NCBI GenBank assembly: GCA_902566315.1
Contig: CACFIL010000006.1
Coordinates: forward strand, 1-51,090
Source of the DNA: an uncultured Pelagibacteraceae bacterium
Lineage (GTDB): Bacteria; Pseudomonadota; Alphaproteobacteria; Pelagibacterales; Pelagibacteraceae
Reading direction: 5' to 3'
DNA length: 51,090 bases
A program made the position numbers and the translations under genes. The notes beneath the pieces are model-generated. The model was not told where the DNA came from. It saw only the letters and a list, made by a program, of their open reading frames with translations, and ran no database searches. Positions 35,987 through 45,560 of this stretch are shown piece after piece. Position 1 is the stretch's first letter; the number at the start of each line of letters is the position of its first letter.

Positions 35987-37906
35987 ATGAGCAAAGTAAT
36001 AGGAATTGATTTAGGAACAACAAATTCTTGTGTGGCTATAATGGAGGGTACACAAGCAAAAGTACTAGAAAATGCTGAGGGAGCAAGAACAACACCTTCT
36101 GTGGTTGCGTTTTCTGATAATGATGAAAAATTAATTGGGCAGCCTGCAAAAAGACAGGCAGTAACTAATCCAGAAAATACAATATTTGCTGTCAAAAGAC
36201 TTATAGGAAGAAATTTTGATGATCCGTCAGTCAAAAAAGATGTTGAAACTGCACCATTCAAGATTGTTAATTCTGACAAAGGTGATGCATGGATAGAGGC
36301 AAAAGGTGAAAAATATTCTCCATCTCAGATTTCAGCTTTTACACTACAGAAAATGAAAGAGACCGCTGAAAAATATTTAGGTCAAGAAGTTTCTCAAGCT
36401 GTAATAACAGTTCCAGCATATTTTAATGATGCACAAAGACAAGCAACTAAAGATGCTGGTAAAATAGCAGGTCTAGAAGTTTTGAGAATTATTAACGAAC
36501 CAACTGCAGCATCGCTTGCATATGGATTAGATAAAAAAACCAATAATAAAATTGCTGTTTATGATTTAGGTGGGGGTACTTTTGATGTATCAATTCTTGA
36601 ACTTGGTGATGGAGTATTCGAAGTTAAATCGACGAATGGAGATACTTTCCTAGGTGGTGAAGATTTTGATAATACAATTGTTGATTACCTATTAACAGAA
36701 TTTAAAAAAGAAAATGGTATTGATTTAAAATCAGATAAATTAGCGTTGCAAAGACTTAAGGAAGCTGCAGAAAAAGCTAAAATTGAATTATCATCTGCTG
36801 CTCAAACCGAGATAAATTTACCATTTATTACAGCTGATAAGACTGGTCCAAAACATATTAATATGAAAATGACTAGAGCAAAACTTGAGGCCCTTGTTGA
36901 AGATCTTATTTCAAGAACTATTCCACCTTGTGAAACAGCTCTTAAAGACGCTGGTTTAAGCGCGGGCGAAATTGATGAGATAATACTTGTTGGTGGAATG
37001 ACAAGAATGCCAAAAGTAATAGAGGAAGTTAAAAATTTCTTCGGAAAAGAACCAAACAAATCTGTAAATCCTGACGAGGTTGTTGCAATGGGTGCTGCTA
37101 TTCAAGCAGGAGTATTACAAGGAGACGTAAAAGACGTACTATTATTAGATGTTACACCACTATCGCTTGGAATAGAAACTTTAGGTGGGGTTTCAACTAA
37201 ATTGATAGAGAAAAATACTACAATACCAACAAAAAAAAGTCAGGTTTTCTCAACAGCAGAAGACAACCAACCTGCAGTTTCAATTAGAGTTTTACAAGGT
37301 GAAAGGGATATGGCCTCTGACAATAAGGTTTTAGGTAATTTTGAACTAGTAGGTATAGCACCAGCCCCTAGAGGTGTTCCTCAAATTGAAGTTACATTTG
37401 ATATAGATGCAAACGGAATTGTAAATGTTTCTGCTAAAGACAAAGGGACTGGTAAAGAACAAAAGATTCAAATTCAAGCATCAGGTGGTTTAAGTGATGA
37501 AGAAATAAACCAAATGGTTAAAGATGCTGAGACAAATAAAGAAGCTGACAAAAAGAAAAGAGAGGCTGTAGATGCAAGAAACCAAGCTGACACTCTACTT
37601 CATTCTACTGAAAAGAATTTAAAAGAGCACGGCAGTAAAGTTTCTGATGAAGACAAAAAAGCAATCGAGGATGCATCTGCGAATGTAAGAAACGCGTTAA
37701 AAGGAACTGATGTAGAGGAAATTAAAAAGAAAACTCAAGATTTGGTTCAAGCTTCAATGAAACTTGGTGAAGCTATTTACAAATCACAACAAAGTACAAA
37801 ACCTGGTGATGCACCTAAAGATGCAAAAGATGAAGGGAAAAAAGACGATAATGTTGTTGATGCAGACTTTGAAGAAGTAAAAGACGATAAAGAAAAAAGC
37901 GCCTAA
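35987..37906 (+). CDS. dnaK: DnaK, Hsp70 chaperone
   Basis: ATP-driven chaperone for nascent and misfolded proteins. The three Hsp70 signatures are present: [26 protein letters not shown] and [16 protein letters not shown]. The substrate-binding domain begins near residue 390 ([15 protein letters not shown]), with an alpha-helical lid and an acidic tail rich in D, E and K. It has 639 residues, as usual. Strong Shine-Dalgarno AAGGA. Followed by dnaJ after 28 bases. Confidence 0.98.
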   Translation: MSKVIGIDLGTTNSCVAIMEGTQAKVLENAEGARTTPSVVAFSDNDEKLIGQPAKRQAVTNPENTIFAVKRLIGRNFDDPSVKKDVETAPFKIVNSDKGDAWIEAKGEKYSPSQISAFTLQKMKETAEKYLGQEVSQAVITVPAYFNDAQRQATKDAGKIAGLEVLRIINEPTAASLAYGLDKKTNNKIAVYDLGGGTFDVSILELGDGVFEVKSTNGDTFLGGEDFDNTIVDYLLTEFKKENGIDLKSDKLALQRLKEAAEKAKIELSSAAQTEINLPFITADKTGPKHINMKMTRAKLEALVEDLISRTIPPCETALKDAGLSAGEIDEIILVGGMTRMPKVIEEVKNFFGKEPNKSVNPDEVVAMGAAIQAGVLQGDVKDVLLLDVTPLSLGIETLGGVSTKLIEKNTTIPTKKSQVFSTAEDNQPAVSIRVLQGERDMASDNKVLGNFELVGIAPAPRGVPQIEVTFDIDANGIVNVSAKDKGTGKEQKIQIQASGGLSDEEINQMVKDAETNKEADKKKREAVDARNQADTLLHSTEKNLKEHGSKVSDEDKKAIEDASANVRNALKGTDVEEIKKKTQDLVQASMKLGEAIYKSQQSTKPGDAPKDAKDEGKKDDNVVDADFEEVKDDKEKSA

Positions 37907-37934
37907 ACTATCAACCATTTGTCTATAACTAGTT

Positions 37935-39065
37935 ATGGCAAAAAGAGATTACTACGATGTTTTGGGTGTTAATAAAAGCGCTAGTCCAGATCAAATAAAA
38001 GCTGCTTATAGAAAACAAGCTGTAAAGTACCACCCAGATAAAAATAAGGGTGACAAAGGAGCAGAAGAAAAATTTAAAGAAGCTTCGGAAGCCTATCATG
38101 TACTGTCAAATTCTGAGAGAAAACAAAATTATGATAATTTTGGTCACGCTGCATTTGAAAATGGTGGCGGAGGTGGAAGAGGTGGTTTTGGAAACTTTGA
38201 TTTTTCTGGCTCTTTTTCAGATATCTTTGAAGACTTTTTTGGCGAAGGTTTTGGTGGAGGCGGAAGAAGATCTAGAAGATCTAATAACCGTGGCTCTGAT
38301 TTAAGATATGACTTATCTATAAGCCTAGAAGAAGCTTATGCTGGAAAAAAACAAGATATTAAATTCTCAACTTCTGATAAATGTGATGTTTGTAACGGAT
38401 CAGGTTCAAAACCAGGCTATAGTGCAAGCACGTGTTCAATGTGTGGAGGACATGGACAAGTTCGCTCAAGCCAGGGGTTTTTTACTGTACAACAAACTTG
38501 CCCTCAGTGTGCAGGTTCTGGTGAACAAATAACTCACCCATGTACAAACTGTGGGGGCACTGGTAAAAAACAAACAAGTAAGAGACTTTCGGTGACGATC
38601 CCTAAGGGTGTTGATGATGGTACTAGAATTCGATTATCTGGTAAAGGAGAAGCTGGATCTAGAGGAGCTAGCAATGGTGATCTCTATTTATTTATTAATG
38701 TAAATTCTCATGAACTTTTCAAGAGGTCTGAAGAAAATTTATTTTTTGAATGCCCAATATCAATTGCAGACGCTGCTTTAGGGGCTGAAATAAAAATACC
38801 AACAATAGATGGTGGAAAAGCAAAGATAAAAATCCCAGCTGGCACACAAAGTGGAAAACAATTTAGATTAAGGGAAAAAGGTATGCCTTTGATGAGAGGA
38901 AATGACTACGGGGATTTATATGTTCAAGTTAACACTGAAGTTCCTGTTTCACTCAATAAAGAACAAAAAGAATTACTTGAGAAATTTAGAGAAATAGAAA
39001 ATGAAAAATCAAATCCGAGTATTAAAAAATTCTTTAAAAAAGCAAAAAGTTTTTGGAAAAATTGA
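37935..39065 (+). CDS. dnaJ: DnaJ, Hsp40 co-chaperone (type I)
   Basis: Stimulates DnaK ATP hydrolysis and presents substrates. J-domain with the HPD motif (KYHPDKNKG), then a Gly/Phe-rich linker, then four zinc-finger repeats CDVCNGSG, CSMCGGHG, CPQCAGSG and CTNCGGTG, and the two C-terminal substrate-binding barrels. Length 376 is standard. The stop TGA (39063-39065) overlaps the TTG start of the downstream glycosyltransferase, an unusual chaperone-transferase coupling. Confidence 0.97.
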   Translation: MAKRDYYDVLGVNKSASPDQIKAAYRKQAVKYHPDKNKGDKGAEEKFKEASEAYHVLSNSERKQNYDNFGHAAFENGGGGGRGGFGNFDFSGSFSDIFEDFFGEGFGGGGRRSRRSNNRGSDLRYDLSISLEEAYAGKKQDIKFSTSDKCDVCNGSGSKPGYSASTCSMCGGHGQVRSSQGFFTVQQTCPQCAGSGEQITHPCTNCGGTGKKQTSKRLSVTIPKGVDDGTRIRLSGKGEAGSRGASNGDLYLFINVNSHELFKRSEENLFFECPISIADAALGAEIKIPTIDGGKAKIKIPAGTQSGKQFRLREKGMPLMRGNDYGDLYVQVNTEVPVSLNKEQKELLEKFREIENEKSNPSIKKFFKKAKSFWKN

Positions 39066-41014
39066 AAAATTTTATTAAATCTTTTGAAAGCGCCACAAAC
39101 CTTCATAAGCAAGGTAAGATAAATGAAGCTTTGGATATATATTTAGAACTGCAAAAAGAAGATAGCAATAATTCACAACTGCTTTTTCAGATAGGAAATG
39201 CTTACTTACAAAAAGGTAGTGTAGAACTATCGATTGATTTCTACAGAAAAGTAAATGAAATAGACAAAAATCATTTTAACAATCTCAATAACTTAGGTGG
39301 AGCACTCGCTACAATTGGTGAGTATGCTGAAGCAATTGATGTATTTAAACAAACATTAAATGTCAAACCAGATTATTCAGATGCATATAGTAATATTGGA
39401 AACTGCTATCTATATTTAAAAAAAACTCAAAGCGCTATTGAATATTTTAATGAGGCCTTAAAACATAATAAGGAAAATTTTTTTGCTTATAATGGTTTAG
39501 GAAGTGTTTACAAAGAAATGAATAAAGACGACGAGTCTATATTTTATTATGAAGAAGCAGTAAAAGTTAAACCTGACTATTTAATTGCATATGATAATTT
39601 AGGTGCAAGTTTATCAGCAACAGATAAACTTAAAGAAGCAAAAAAAGTTTTTGAAAAAATATTAGAACTTGATGCTAACTATAAATATATAATTGGCAAA
39701 TTAATATTTACAAAAATGATGCTCTACGATTGGAGTAATTTAGATCATGGAAAAAATAATTTAATAGAACTTTTAAATAAAAAGAAAAGAGCAATAAATC
39801 CATTTCCACTTTTAAGTTTAATAGACAATCCTGAACAACACAAAAATTGTGCAGAAATATTTGTTAATGACAAATATAAAGATCCAGAATTAAAAATAAA
39901 AAAATATTTAAAAAAAAAATCAGATAAAATAAGGATAGGGTACTTCTCACCTGATTTTAGAAACCATCCAATGTTATTTTTAATGATGGATGTATTTAAA
40001 TACCATGATAAATCAAAATTTGACGTATATGCATTTTCTTTTGGTCCTGAAGCAAAAGGTGAAATTTATGACACTGTTAAAGGTTTTTTTACAGAATTTA
40101 TTAATGTTAGACATGTCTCTGATATGGACTTAATTAAATTAAGTAGAGACATGAAAATTGATATTGCTATCGACCTGTGTGCATACACGGCATACAACAG
40201 AGCTTCAATTTTTAATTCACGTCTAGCTCCAATTCAAGTTAACTATTTAGGCTACCCGGGCACAATGGGTGCGAATTTTATCGATGTAATAATAGCAGAT
40301 AATATCATAATTCCTGAAGCTGATAAAAAATACTATACAGAGAGAGTAGTTAATTTGCCAAATTGTTATCAAGCTTGTCCAAAAAATTTACCAATGTCTA
40401 ATAAAAAATTTAGCAGAAGAGAGTTAGGATTACCTGAAGATGCAGTTGTTTTTTGTAATTTCAATGCAAATTTTAAAAATACCCCAGATATGTTTACAGC
40501 TTGGACTAATATTATGAAAAAAGTTCCGAACAGTGTTTTATGGATTATGGAAGCAAAGGATGAGGTGGGGGCAATTAATATTTTGAACGAGGCAAAAAAA
40601 AGAAATATAGAGAAAAATAGAATAATTTTTGCTAAGTCTATGGATAGAGAATTTCACCTTAAAAGATACGAACTTGCAGATTTATTTCTAGACTCTTTCC
40701 CATATAATGCTCATACCACATCAAGTGATGCTATTAGGATGGGAGTTCCAATTTTGACTTTAAAAGGTAAATCATTTGCATCTAGAGTATCAGCAAGTAT
40801 TTTAAATCAAGTAAATATGAATAAATTAGTGACAAATAGTATTGAAGAATTTCAAGAAAAAGCAATATCTCTGGGAAATGACAAAAATAAATTAAAAGAA
40901 ATTAAAGAAACTATAAAGAAAAATGTTCCTCATTCAAAATTATTTGATAGTTTAACTTTCACAAAAGATTTAGAAAAAATTTATCAACAATTAATAAATG
41001 AAAAAGAAATTTAA
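39062..41014 (+). CDS. TPR-containing GT41 (SPINDLY/OGT-like) O-GlcNAc transferase family protein
   Basis: Residues 1-220 are about six tetratricopeptide repeats (pattern NLGGALATIGEYAEAIDVFKQ). A catalytic half from about residue 285 resembles the OGT/SPINDLY family: IRIGYFSPDFRNHPM with the conserved His, APIQVNYLGYPGTMGA, and DLFLDSFPYNAHTTSSDA with GVPILTLKGKSFASRV. Such enzymes transfer a sugar (GlcNAc or fucose in eukaryotes) to Ser/Thr; bacterial substrates are mostly unknown. The start is TTG (39062) in the dnaJ stop; an alternative TTG is at 39053. No signal peptide, so cytoplasmic. Confidence 0.88.
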   Translation: MKNFIKSFESATNLHKQGKINEALDIYLELQKEDSNNSQLLFQIGNAYLQKGSVELSIDFYRKVNEIDKNHFNNLNNLGGALATIGEYAEAIDVFKQTLNVKPDYSDAYSNIGNCYLYLKKTQSAIEYFNEALKHNKENFFAYNGLGSVYKEMNKDDESIFYYEEAVKVKPDYLIAYDNLGASLSATDKLKEAKKVFEKILELDANYKYIIGKLIFTKMMLYDWSNLDHGKNNLIELLNKKKRAINPFPLLSLIDNPEQHKNCAEIFVNDKYKDPELKIKKYLKKKSDKIRIGYFSPDFRNHPMLFLMMDVFKYHDKSKFDVYAFSFGPEAKGEIYDTVKGFFTEFINVRHVSDMDLIKLSRDMKIDIAIDLCAYTAYNRASIFNSRLAPIQVNYLGYPGTMGANFIDVIIADNIIIPEADKKYYTERVVNLPNCYQACPKNLPMSNKKFSRRELGLPEDAVVFCNFNANFKNTPDMFTAWTNIMKKVPNSVLWIMEAKDEVGAINILNEAKKRNIEKNRIIFAKSMDREFHLKRYELADLFLDSFPYNAHTTSSDAIRMGVPILTLKGKSFASRVSASILNQVNMNKLVTNSIEEFQEKAISLGNDKNKLKEIKETIKKNVPHSKLFDSLTFTKDLEKIYQQLINEKEI

Positions 41015-41099
41015 ATATATAATTTTTGGAATTATTTATGTTTTAGCAATTCTTATTCTAGGCGCCTATTTTTATAAAGAAGGTATTGGAATAATCTAG
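40998..41099 (+). CDS. Possible 33-residue single-pass membrane protein
   Basis: ATG 40998 opens a 33-codon frame ending TAG 41099, overlapping the GT41 gene end by 17 bases and stopping 15 bases before the photolyase. The sequence begins with a basic MKKKFKY, has one transmembrane helix (IIFGIIYVLAILILGAYFY) and ends KEGIGII. The membrane-protein pattern and its filling of the gap support a real gene; length prevents certainty. No family recognised. Confidence 0.42.
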   Translation: MKKKFKYIIFGIIYVLAILILGAYFYKEGIGII

Positions 41100-41114
41100 A
41101 TCTTTTAAAACTCA

Positions 41115-42572
41115 ATGATGAATAAGATAATTTGGTTTAGGTATGATCTAAGAATTTCTGAAAATAGTGCTTTTAATGAAGCAATAAAAGATGGAAATGT
41201 TCTTCCTATTTTTATTTTTGATGAAGGACTTTTTAAATTAGAAACATCAAGTTCCTTTCACTTTAGATTTATTAAGGACTCATTGAATGATCTAAAAAAC
41301 AAATTAAAAAAACAATATAATTCAAATCTATCTATTTATTATGGTGACACTAAGAAAATATTCAAGCATTTAATACAGAGATATTCTGTAAGTGAAATTT
41401 ATTCAAATAGGATCTTTAAACATAAATACTTAACTGATTTAGATAAAGAATGTGAAAACTTATTTAAAAATCTAAATGTTAAATGGATCCTCGCAAACCA
41501 ATTTGGAATTGACTTAAATCATAGAAAAAGATCAAAATGGTCCTATAATTGGAATAAATTTATTAAGTTTAACGAGCAATCTTATGAATTCAGTTGTCAA
41601 TTTATTAATATTAAAAATAATTTTTACTTTAAGGACGTAAAAACTAATGAAATTAACGGAAATTTAGTCCAAACTGGTGGAAGAGATGAGGCTATTCATC
41701 TATTAGATAGCTTTATTGAAATGAGGTCTGAGAATTATCAAACAGAAATGTCATCTCCAATAAGTGGGGAAAGCGCTTGCTCTAGATTAAGTCCACATAT
41801 TACGTATGGAACAATATCTTTAAAAGAAATAAATAGAAAAATTACTGATAAATTAAAAAAGGTTTGTACAATTAATAAAAGAAAATCACTAATAGCCTTT
41901 AAAAGTCGTCTTGCTTGGCACTGCCATTTTATTCAAAAGTTATATGATGAACCAGAAATTGAGAATAAAAATTTAAATAGTGCTTTTGATATATTAAGAA
42001 AAGATTTTAATGAAAAATATTATGAAGCTTGGAACACAGGTTTAACTGGTTATCCATTTATTGACGCTTGTATGAGATATTTAGAGCAAAACGGTTGGAT
42101 AAATTTTAGAATGAGAGCTATGTTGGTTTCTTTTGCATCTTATCAATTATGGTTAGACTGGAAACAAACTTCTAAACATCTTGCAAAATTATTTACAGAT
42201 TATGAGCCTGGGATACATTATTCTCAATTTCAAATGCAATCTGGGACGACAGGAATTAATTCAATTAGAATTTATAACCCAATTAAACAATCATTAGATC
42301 AAGACCCAAATGGAGATTTTATAAAAAAATGGGTTCCAGAGTTAAAAAATATTCAAGGTAAATTAATACATGAGCCTTGGAAACTAACTTATATCGATCA
42401 AAAAAGTATAAATTTTAAATTGGGAAAGGATTATCCATTACCTATTGTTGACAACCACGAAACAACCAGAATTGCTAGGGATAAAATATGGAAAGTAAAA
42501 AAATCTAACGAAGCTCAAGAATTGTCAAGATTAATAGTTCAAAAACATGCAAGTTTAAGTTCAAGAAGATAG
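41115..42572 (+). CDS. Cryptochrome/photolyase-family flavoprotein, divergent
   Basis: An N-terminal alpha/beta photolyase domain (IIWFRYDLRISENSAF) and C-terminal FAD-binding helical domain (SRLSPHITYGTISL, TGYPFIDACMRYLEQNGWINFRMRAML, RIYNPIKQSLDQDPNGDFIKKWVPEL). Normally these repair UV pyrimidine dimers using light. However, where class I CPD photolyases have an N-N-x-G-W-Q-W segment this one reads HYSQFQMQSG (residues 368-377), losing two conserved tryptophans and the Asn near flavin N5. It could be a distinct photolyase subgroup or a photoreceptor. The start ATG 41115 is followed directly by another ATG. Confidence 0.85.
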   Translation: MMNKIIWFRYDLRISENSAFNEAIKDGNVLPIFIFDEGLFKLETSSSFHFRFIKDSLNDLKNKLKKQYNSNLSIYYGDTKKIFKHLIQRYSVSEIYSNRIFKHKYLTDLDKECENLFKNLNVKWILANQFGIDLNHRKRSKWSYNWNKFIKFNEQSYEFSCQFINIKNNFYFKDVKTNEINGNLVQTGGRDEAIHLLDSFIEMRSENYQTEMSSPISGESACSRLSPHITYGTISLKEINRKITDKLKKVCTINKRKSLIAFKSRLAWHCHFIQKLYDEPEIENKNLNSAFDILRKDFNEKYYEAWNTGLTGYPFIDACMRYLEQNGWINFRMRAMLVSFASYQLWLDWKQTSKHLAKLFTDYEPGIHYSQFQMQSGTTGINSIRIYNPIKQSLDQDPNGDFIKKWVPELKNIQGKLIHEPWKLTYIDQKSINFKLGKDYPLPIVDNHETTRIARDKIWKVKKSNEAQELSRLIVQKHASLSSRR

Positions 42573-43304
42573 CTAGTCTCTTGCCATTTTAATAAAAATA
42601 TCACCCATACCACCTTGAACCTGCTCCAATGGAGCATTATTTCGTAACTCACAATAAGCTCCCGTATATTCATCTTTATCTATAGCTGCAATACTTTGTT
42701 CAGTGCATTTTGATGAATTATGGAAAAGACCAATAACAAGTCTATTATCTATTGAAATGACCTGGTTATTGTCCAGATTGTCTCCGTTGCAGAAATAATT
42801 TTTATTTACTTCTCGAGGAAAATCTTTTTTTCCACATGGGTTTTTAATAGTTAAAACAGAAAATTCTTTTTCTCCATCTAAGAATTTATGTTTCATGTTT
42901 TTGACTTGAGAATATTTCATCAAATCACATGAACATGGAAAACAACATTTATGGTAAAAACCACATATTTTTTCGCCATTTTCTGCACTTTTTAAATAAA
43001 CAAAATCTGGTTTGCTATTTGGAGATATTAACGAACCCGAAACAGCACAATATAATTTACTGTATTCTATAAAATCTTGATAAGTAATTTTTTTATCTAA
43101 AATATGTTTAAAAAATTTAGGGCCAGCGGCATTTCTATTTTGGTCAGGAAATATCTTAATCCAATCTTTCGCAAGATCCTCGTAGTAATTAAAGTCCTTT
43201 GAATACAATGGTTTTGTAAAACAAAAAGTAGTTGATAGAAATAATATAAAAATAGTTTTTAAAAATTTTAATTTATAATTTTCTTTAATAATCATTTGCG
43301 TCAT
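42573..43304 (-). CDS. Secreted Cys-rich protein of unknown function
   Basis: I do not recognise this family. The 243-residue protein has a signal peptide (hydrophobic FLKTIFILFLSTTFCF, cleavage near LYSK) and about ten Cys in the mature part, concentrated in CGFYHKCCFPCSCD (near residue 115), with others in NPCGKK, YFCNGD, SKCTEQ and AYCELR. An even Cys number suits disulfides; the C-x5-C-C-x2-C-x-C core could instead bind metal. It starts one base after the FG-GAP/ASPIC gene stop, so both are probably one transcript. ATG 43295 is an alternative start. The stop abuts the convergent photolyase end. Confidence 0.75.
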   Translation of the reverse strand: MTQMIIKENYKLKFLKTIFILFLSTTFCFTKPLYSKDFNYYEDLAKDWIKIFPDQNRNAAGPKFFKHILDKKITYQDFIEYSKLYCAVSGSLISPNSKPDFVYLKSAENGEKICGFYHKCCFPCSCDLMKYSQVKNMKHKFLDGEKEFSVLTIKNPCGKKDFPREVNKNYFCNGDNLDNNQVISIDNRLVIGLFHNSSKCTEQSIAAIDKDEYTGAYCELRNNAPLEQVQGGMGDIFIKMARD

Positions 43305-43305
43305 A

Positions 43306-44742
43306 TTATTTCTGCCTGATTTCTATTGTTTTATTAAATTCATTTACATTAAATGTTTCTGATAATCCATTAGTCCAAATGACATTTATAGATATATTGC
43401 TTTCACCTTCTCTTAAACCATAGTGAGCAACAGGCTCCATTTGACATAAATACCCTGAACCAGCATCTATAGTTTTTGCATGTTTTCTTAAATTTGAACT
43501 TAAAATAACAGTTGCCCCTCTTGCGGGTGCTCCATACTTATTTAAAGGTTTAATTCTTATATAATTAAAATCTGTTTTTATATCTGCTTTATACATTGTT
43601 AAAGGCTGCATGCCAGACTCTCCGTGTGAGACTAGCAATTCTAAAATTCCATCTTCATCTATATCTGCAACAGCTGCTCCTGTTCCTAAACCATTAGACT
43701 CATAAGCATTTTGAATTACTATCTCTTCAAAAAATCCGTTTTCTTTAATCTTGAATAATTTATTTGGCTCACCAATATTATTCATAAATATTTCATCGTA
43801 ACCATCATTATCAAAGTCTGCAGATATTACAGTTCTAATTCTAGTTGGTATATTGTAGGTTGGAGTGGCAATATCTTTAAATTTATTTTTTTCTAATACA
43901 AAGGCCCTATGATAACCGTTCCAATTTGAAGTAACTACATCTAATCTCCCTCTGTAAAGAATATCTGACAAAACCGTGCCTCTTCCATTTTCATATTGAT
44001 CATCAACTTTGTAATCTTCTGCTATATCCTGGAAGAAACCATCAGAATTGTAATATAAAAAATTTTTACCTCTCTCGTTTGCAGCAAATATGTCAGTTTT
44101 TCCTGACAGGATATTACCTGCAACTACAGCTCTTCCACCAGTTATCTTATCGAGTTTAAGCTTCTCGGCTAGATCAAGTATTTGTCCTGTATTTAACTCA
44201 TAATACCTAGTTGGCCCTCCATAATTAGCAACATATATACCATATTTTCCATCGCCGTTTCTATCCACGCACACAACTGATCTACCAGCAGTTAGGTTCA
44301 AATTTTTTTTGTTAATATCTTTTTCAAATAAATCAATAAAACTATTATTGATATTATCAATTAATCTATCAGAATATTTTTTTTCTCCACTGTATGTATC
44401 AGTATTTAAAAAGTATATTTCTTCAAAACCATCCTGATCAATGTCACAAGCTGCAACTCCTATGGTTTTTCTATTAACATCGTCAAAAATTTCATTTTTA
44501 TTTATATTTATAATTTTTCCATTTTGATAAGACAATGCCAAGTTTGAAAAACCAAACCCAGTTACCACAAATTCATATTTGTCATCCTGATTTACATCTG
44601 TAACAGAAACACCATAGCTTAGTCTAAAATCATTATTTTCAATCAAAGATGTAATATCTTTAAAAAAGTCAGCTTTGGATTGATTAATAAACATGAAAAA
44701 AAATAAAATCAAAAGTAGCTTTAATTGGTATTTAATGAGCAT
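43306..44742 (-). CDS. Secreted FG-GAP/VCBS repeat protein with ASPIC/UnbV domain (CRTAC1-like)
   Basis: A signal peptide (LLLILFFFMFINQSKA) precedes a beta-propeller of FG-GAP/VCBS repeats with calcium-type loops: DVNQDDKYE, DIDQDGFEEI, DRNGDGKYG, DFDNDGYDEI and DIDEDGILEL. The C-terminal 80 residues are an ASPIC/UnbV domain (NYIRIKPLNKYGAPARGATVIL through HYGLREGESNISINVIW). Such proteins are extracellular or periplasmic; their role is poorly defined. I start at ATG 44742; a TTG at 44763 would add seven residues before the signal peptide. Pairs with the Cys-rich gene downstream. Confidence 0.85.
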   Translation of the reverse strand: MLIKYQLKLLLILFFFMFINQSKADFFKDITSLIENNDFRLSYGVSVTDVNQDDKYEFVVTGFGFSNLALSYQNGKIININKNEIFDDVNRKTIGVAACDIDQDGFEEIYFLNTDTYSGEKKYSDRLIDNINNSFIDLFEKDINKKNLNLTAGRSVVCVDRNGDGKYGIYVANYGGPTRYYELNTGQILDLAEKLKLDKITGGRAVVAGNILSGKTDIFAANERGKNFLYYNSDGFFQDIAEDYKVDDQYENGRGTVLSDILYRGRLDVVTSNWNGYHRAFVLEKNKFKDIATPTYNIPTRIRTVISADFDNDGYDEIFMNNIGEPNKLFKIKENGFFEEIVIQNAYESNGLGTGAAVADIDEDGILELLVSHGESGMQPLTMYKADIKTDFNYIRIKPLNKYGAPARGATVILSSNLRKHAKTIDAGSGYLCQMEPVAHYGLREGESNISINVIWTNGLSETFNVNEFNKTIEIRQK

Positions 44743-44783
44743 AATTGTTGTATATTGTTGCAAAAATATAATAAATTAATTTA

Positions 44784-45560
44784 ATGAGCAAAGTAAATTT
44801 AGCGATATCTGGTTGCATGGGACGAATGGGCCAACAACTTGTAAAATCCTCTAGGGTTGATAAAAATTTTAAACTAACAACTCTTACAGAAAATGAATTA
44901 ATAAAAAAAAAAATTTTTGGTATCAAGCCTGGTTTAAATAATGAAAATTCTTTCAAAAATATTGATTTAATTATCGATTTTACAGTACCTAAATGCACTT
45001 TTGAAATTCTTAAAATTGCCTCAAAACTAAAAAAGAGAGTTGTTATTGGTACAACTGGATTTTCTAAAGAAGAAGAAAATCTTATTAAAAAATTTTCAAA
45101 AAAAATCCCAATACTAAAAGCTGGTAATATGAGTTTGGGTATAAATTTATTAATGTATTTAACTGAAATAGCATCTAAATCATTAGGAAACAATTTTTTA
45201 AGTAAAGTATACGAAGTTCATCATAAACATAAAATAGATCATCCTTCAGGAACTGCTTTAATGTTAGGCAAAGGAATTGCTATTGGCAAAAATAAAAATT
45301 TTTATAATTTAGTTGGAAAAAAATATCTAAATAAAAAAAGTTTTCCTTATGGAAAAAAAATAAATTTTAATTCAATACGAAAAGGTAAGACTGTTGGTGA
45401 ACACGAAGTCAAATTTTCAAGTGGGAAAGAAATCATTACTTTAAATCATGAAGCATTTGATAGAGCTTTATATAGTGAAGGAGCCTTAACAGCTGGGAAA
45501 TGGTTAATGAAAAAAAAGCCTGGTTTATATTCTATGCGGGATGTTTTAAGCTTTAAATGA
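44784..45560 (+). CDS. dapB: 4-hydroxy-tetrahydrodipicolinate reductase
   Basis: DapB reduces the DapA product in lysine/diaminopimelate synthesis. The nucleotide-binding loop is ISGCMGRMGQQLV; the catalytic/substrate segment VHHKHKIDHPSGTALML has the key His and Lys; VIGTTGFSKEE and VGEHEVKFSS are family features. It is 258 residues. It ends in ATGA overlap with nth. The ASPIC gene is divergent with about 40 bases between starts. Confidence 0.96.
   Translation: MSKVNLAISGCMGRMGQQLVKSSRVDKNFKLTTLTENELIKKKIFGIKPGLNNENSFKNIDLIIDFTVPKCTFEILKIASKLKKRVVIGTTGFSKEEENLIKKFSKKIPILKAGNMSLGINLLMYLTEIASKSLGNNFLSKVYEVHHKHKIDHPSGTALMLGKGIAIGKNKNFYNLVGKKYLNKKSFPYGKKINFNSIRKGKTVGEHEVKFSSGKEIITLNHEAFDRALYSEGALTAGKWLMKKKPGLYSMRDVLSFK

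Noticed and set aside
38050..38532. Two open frames within dnaJ in another frame
   Set aside because: They arise from the compositionally biased Gly-rich and zinc-finger regions of dnaJ.
44732..45193. 153-codon minus-strand frame over the start of dapB
   Set aside because: Antisense of the conserved DapB nucleotide-binding domain; no recognisable protein pattern, and it would overlap the ASPIC gene promoter.
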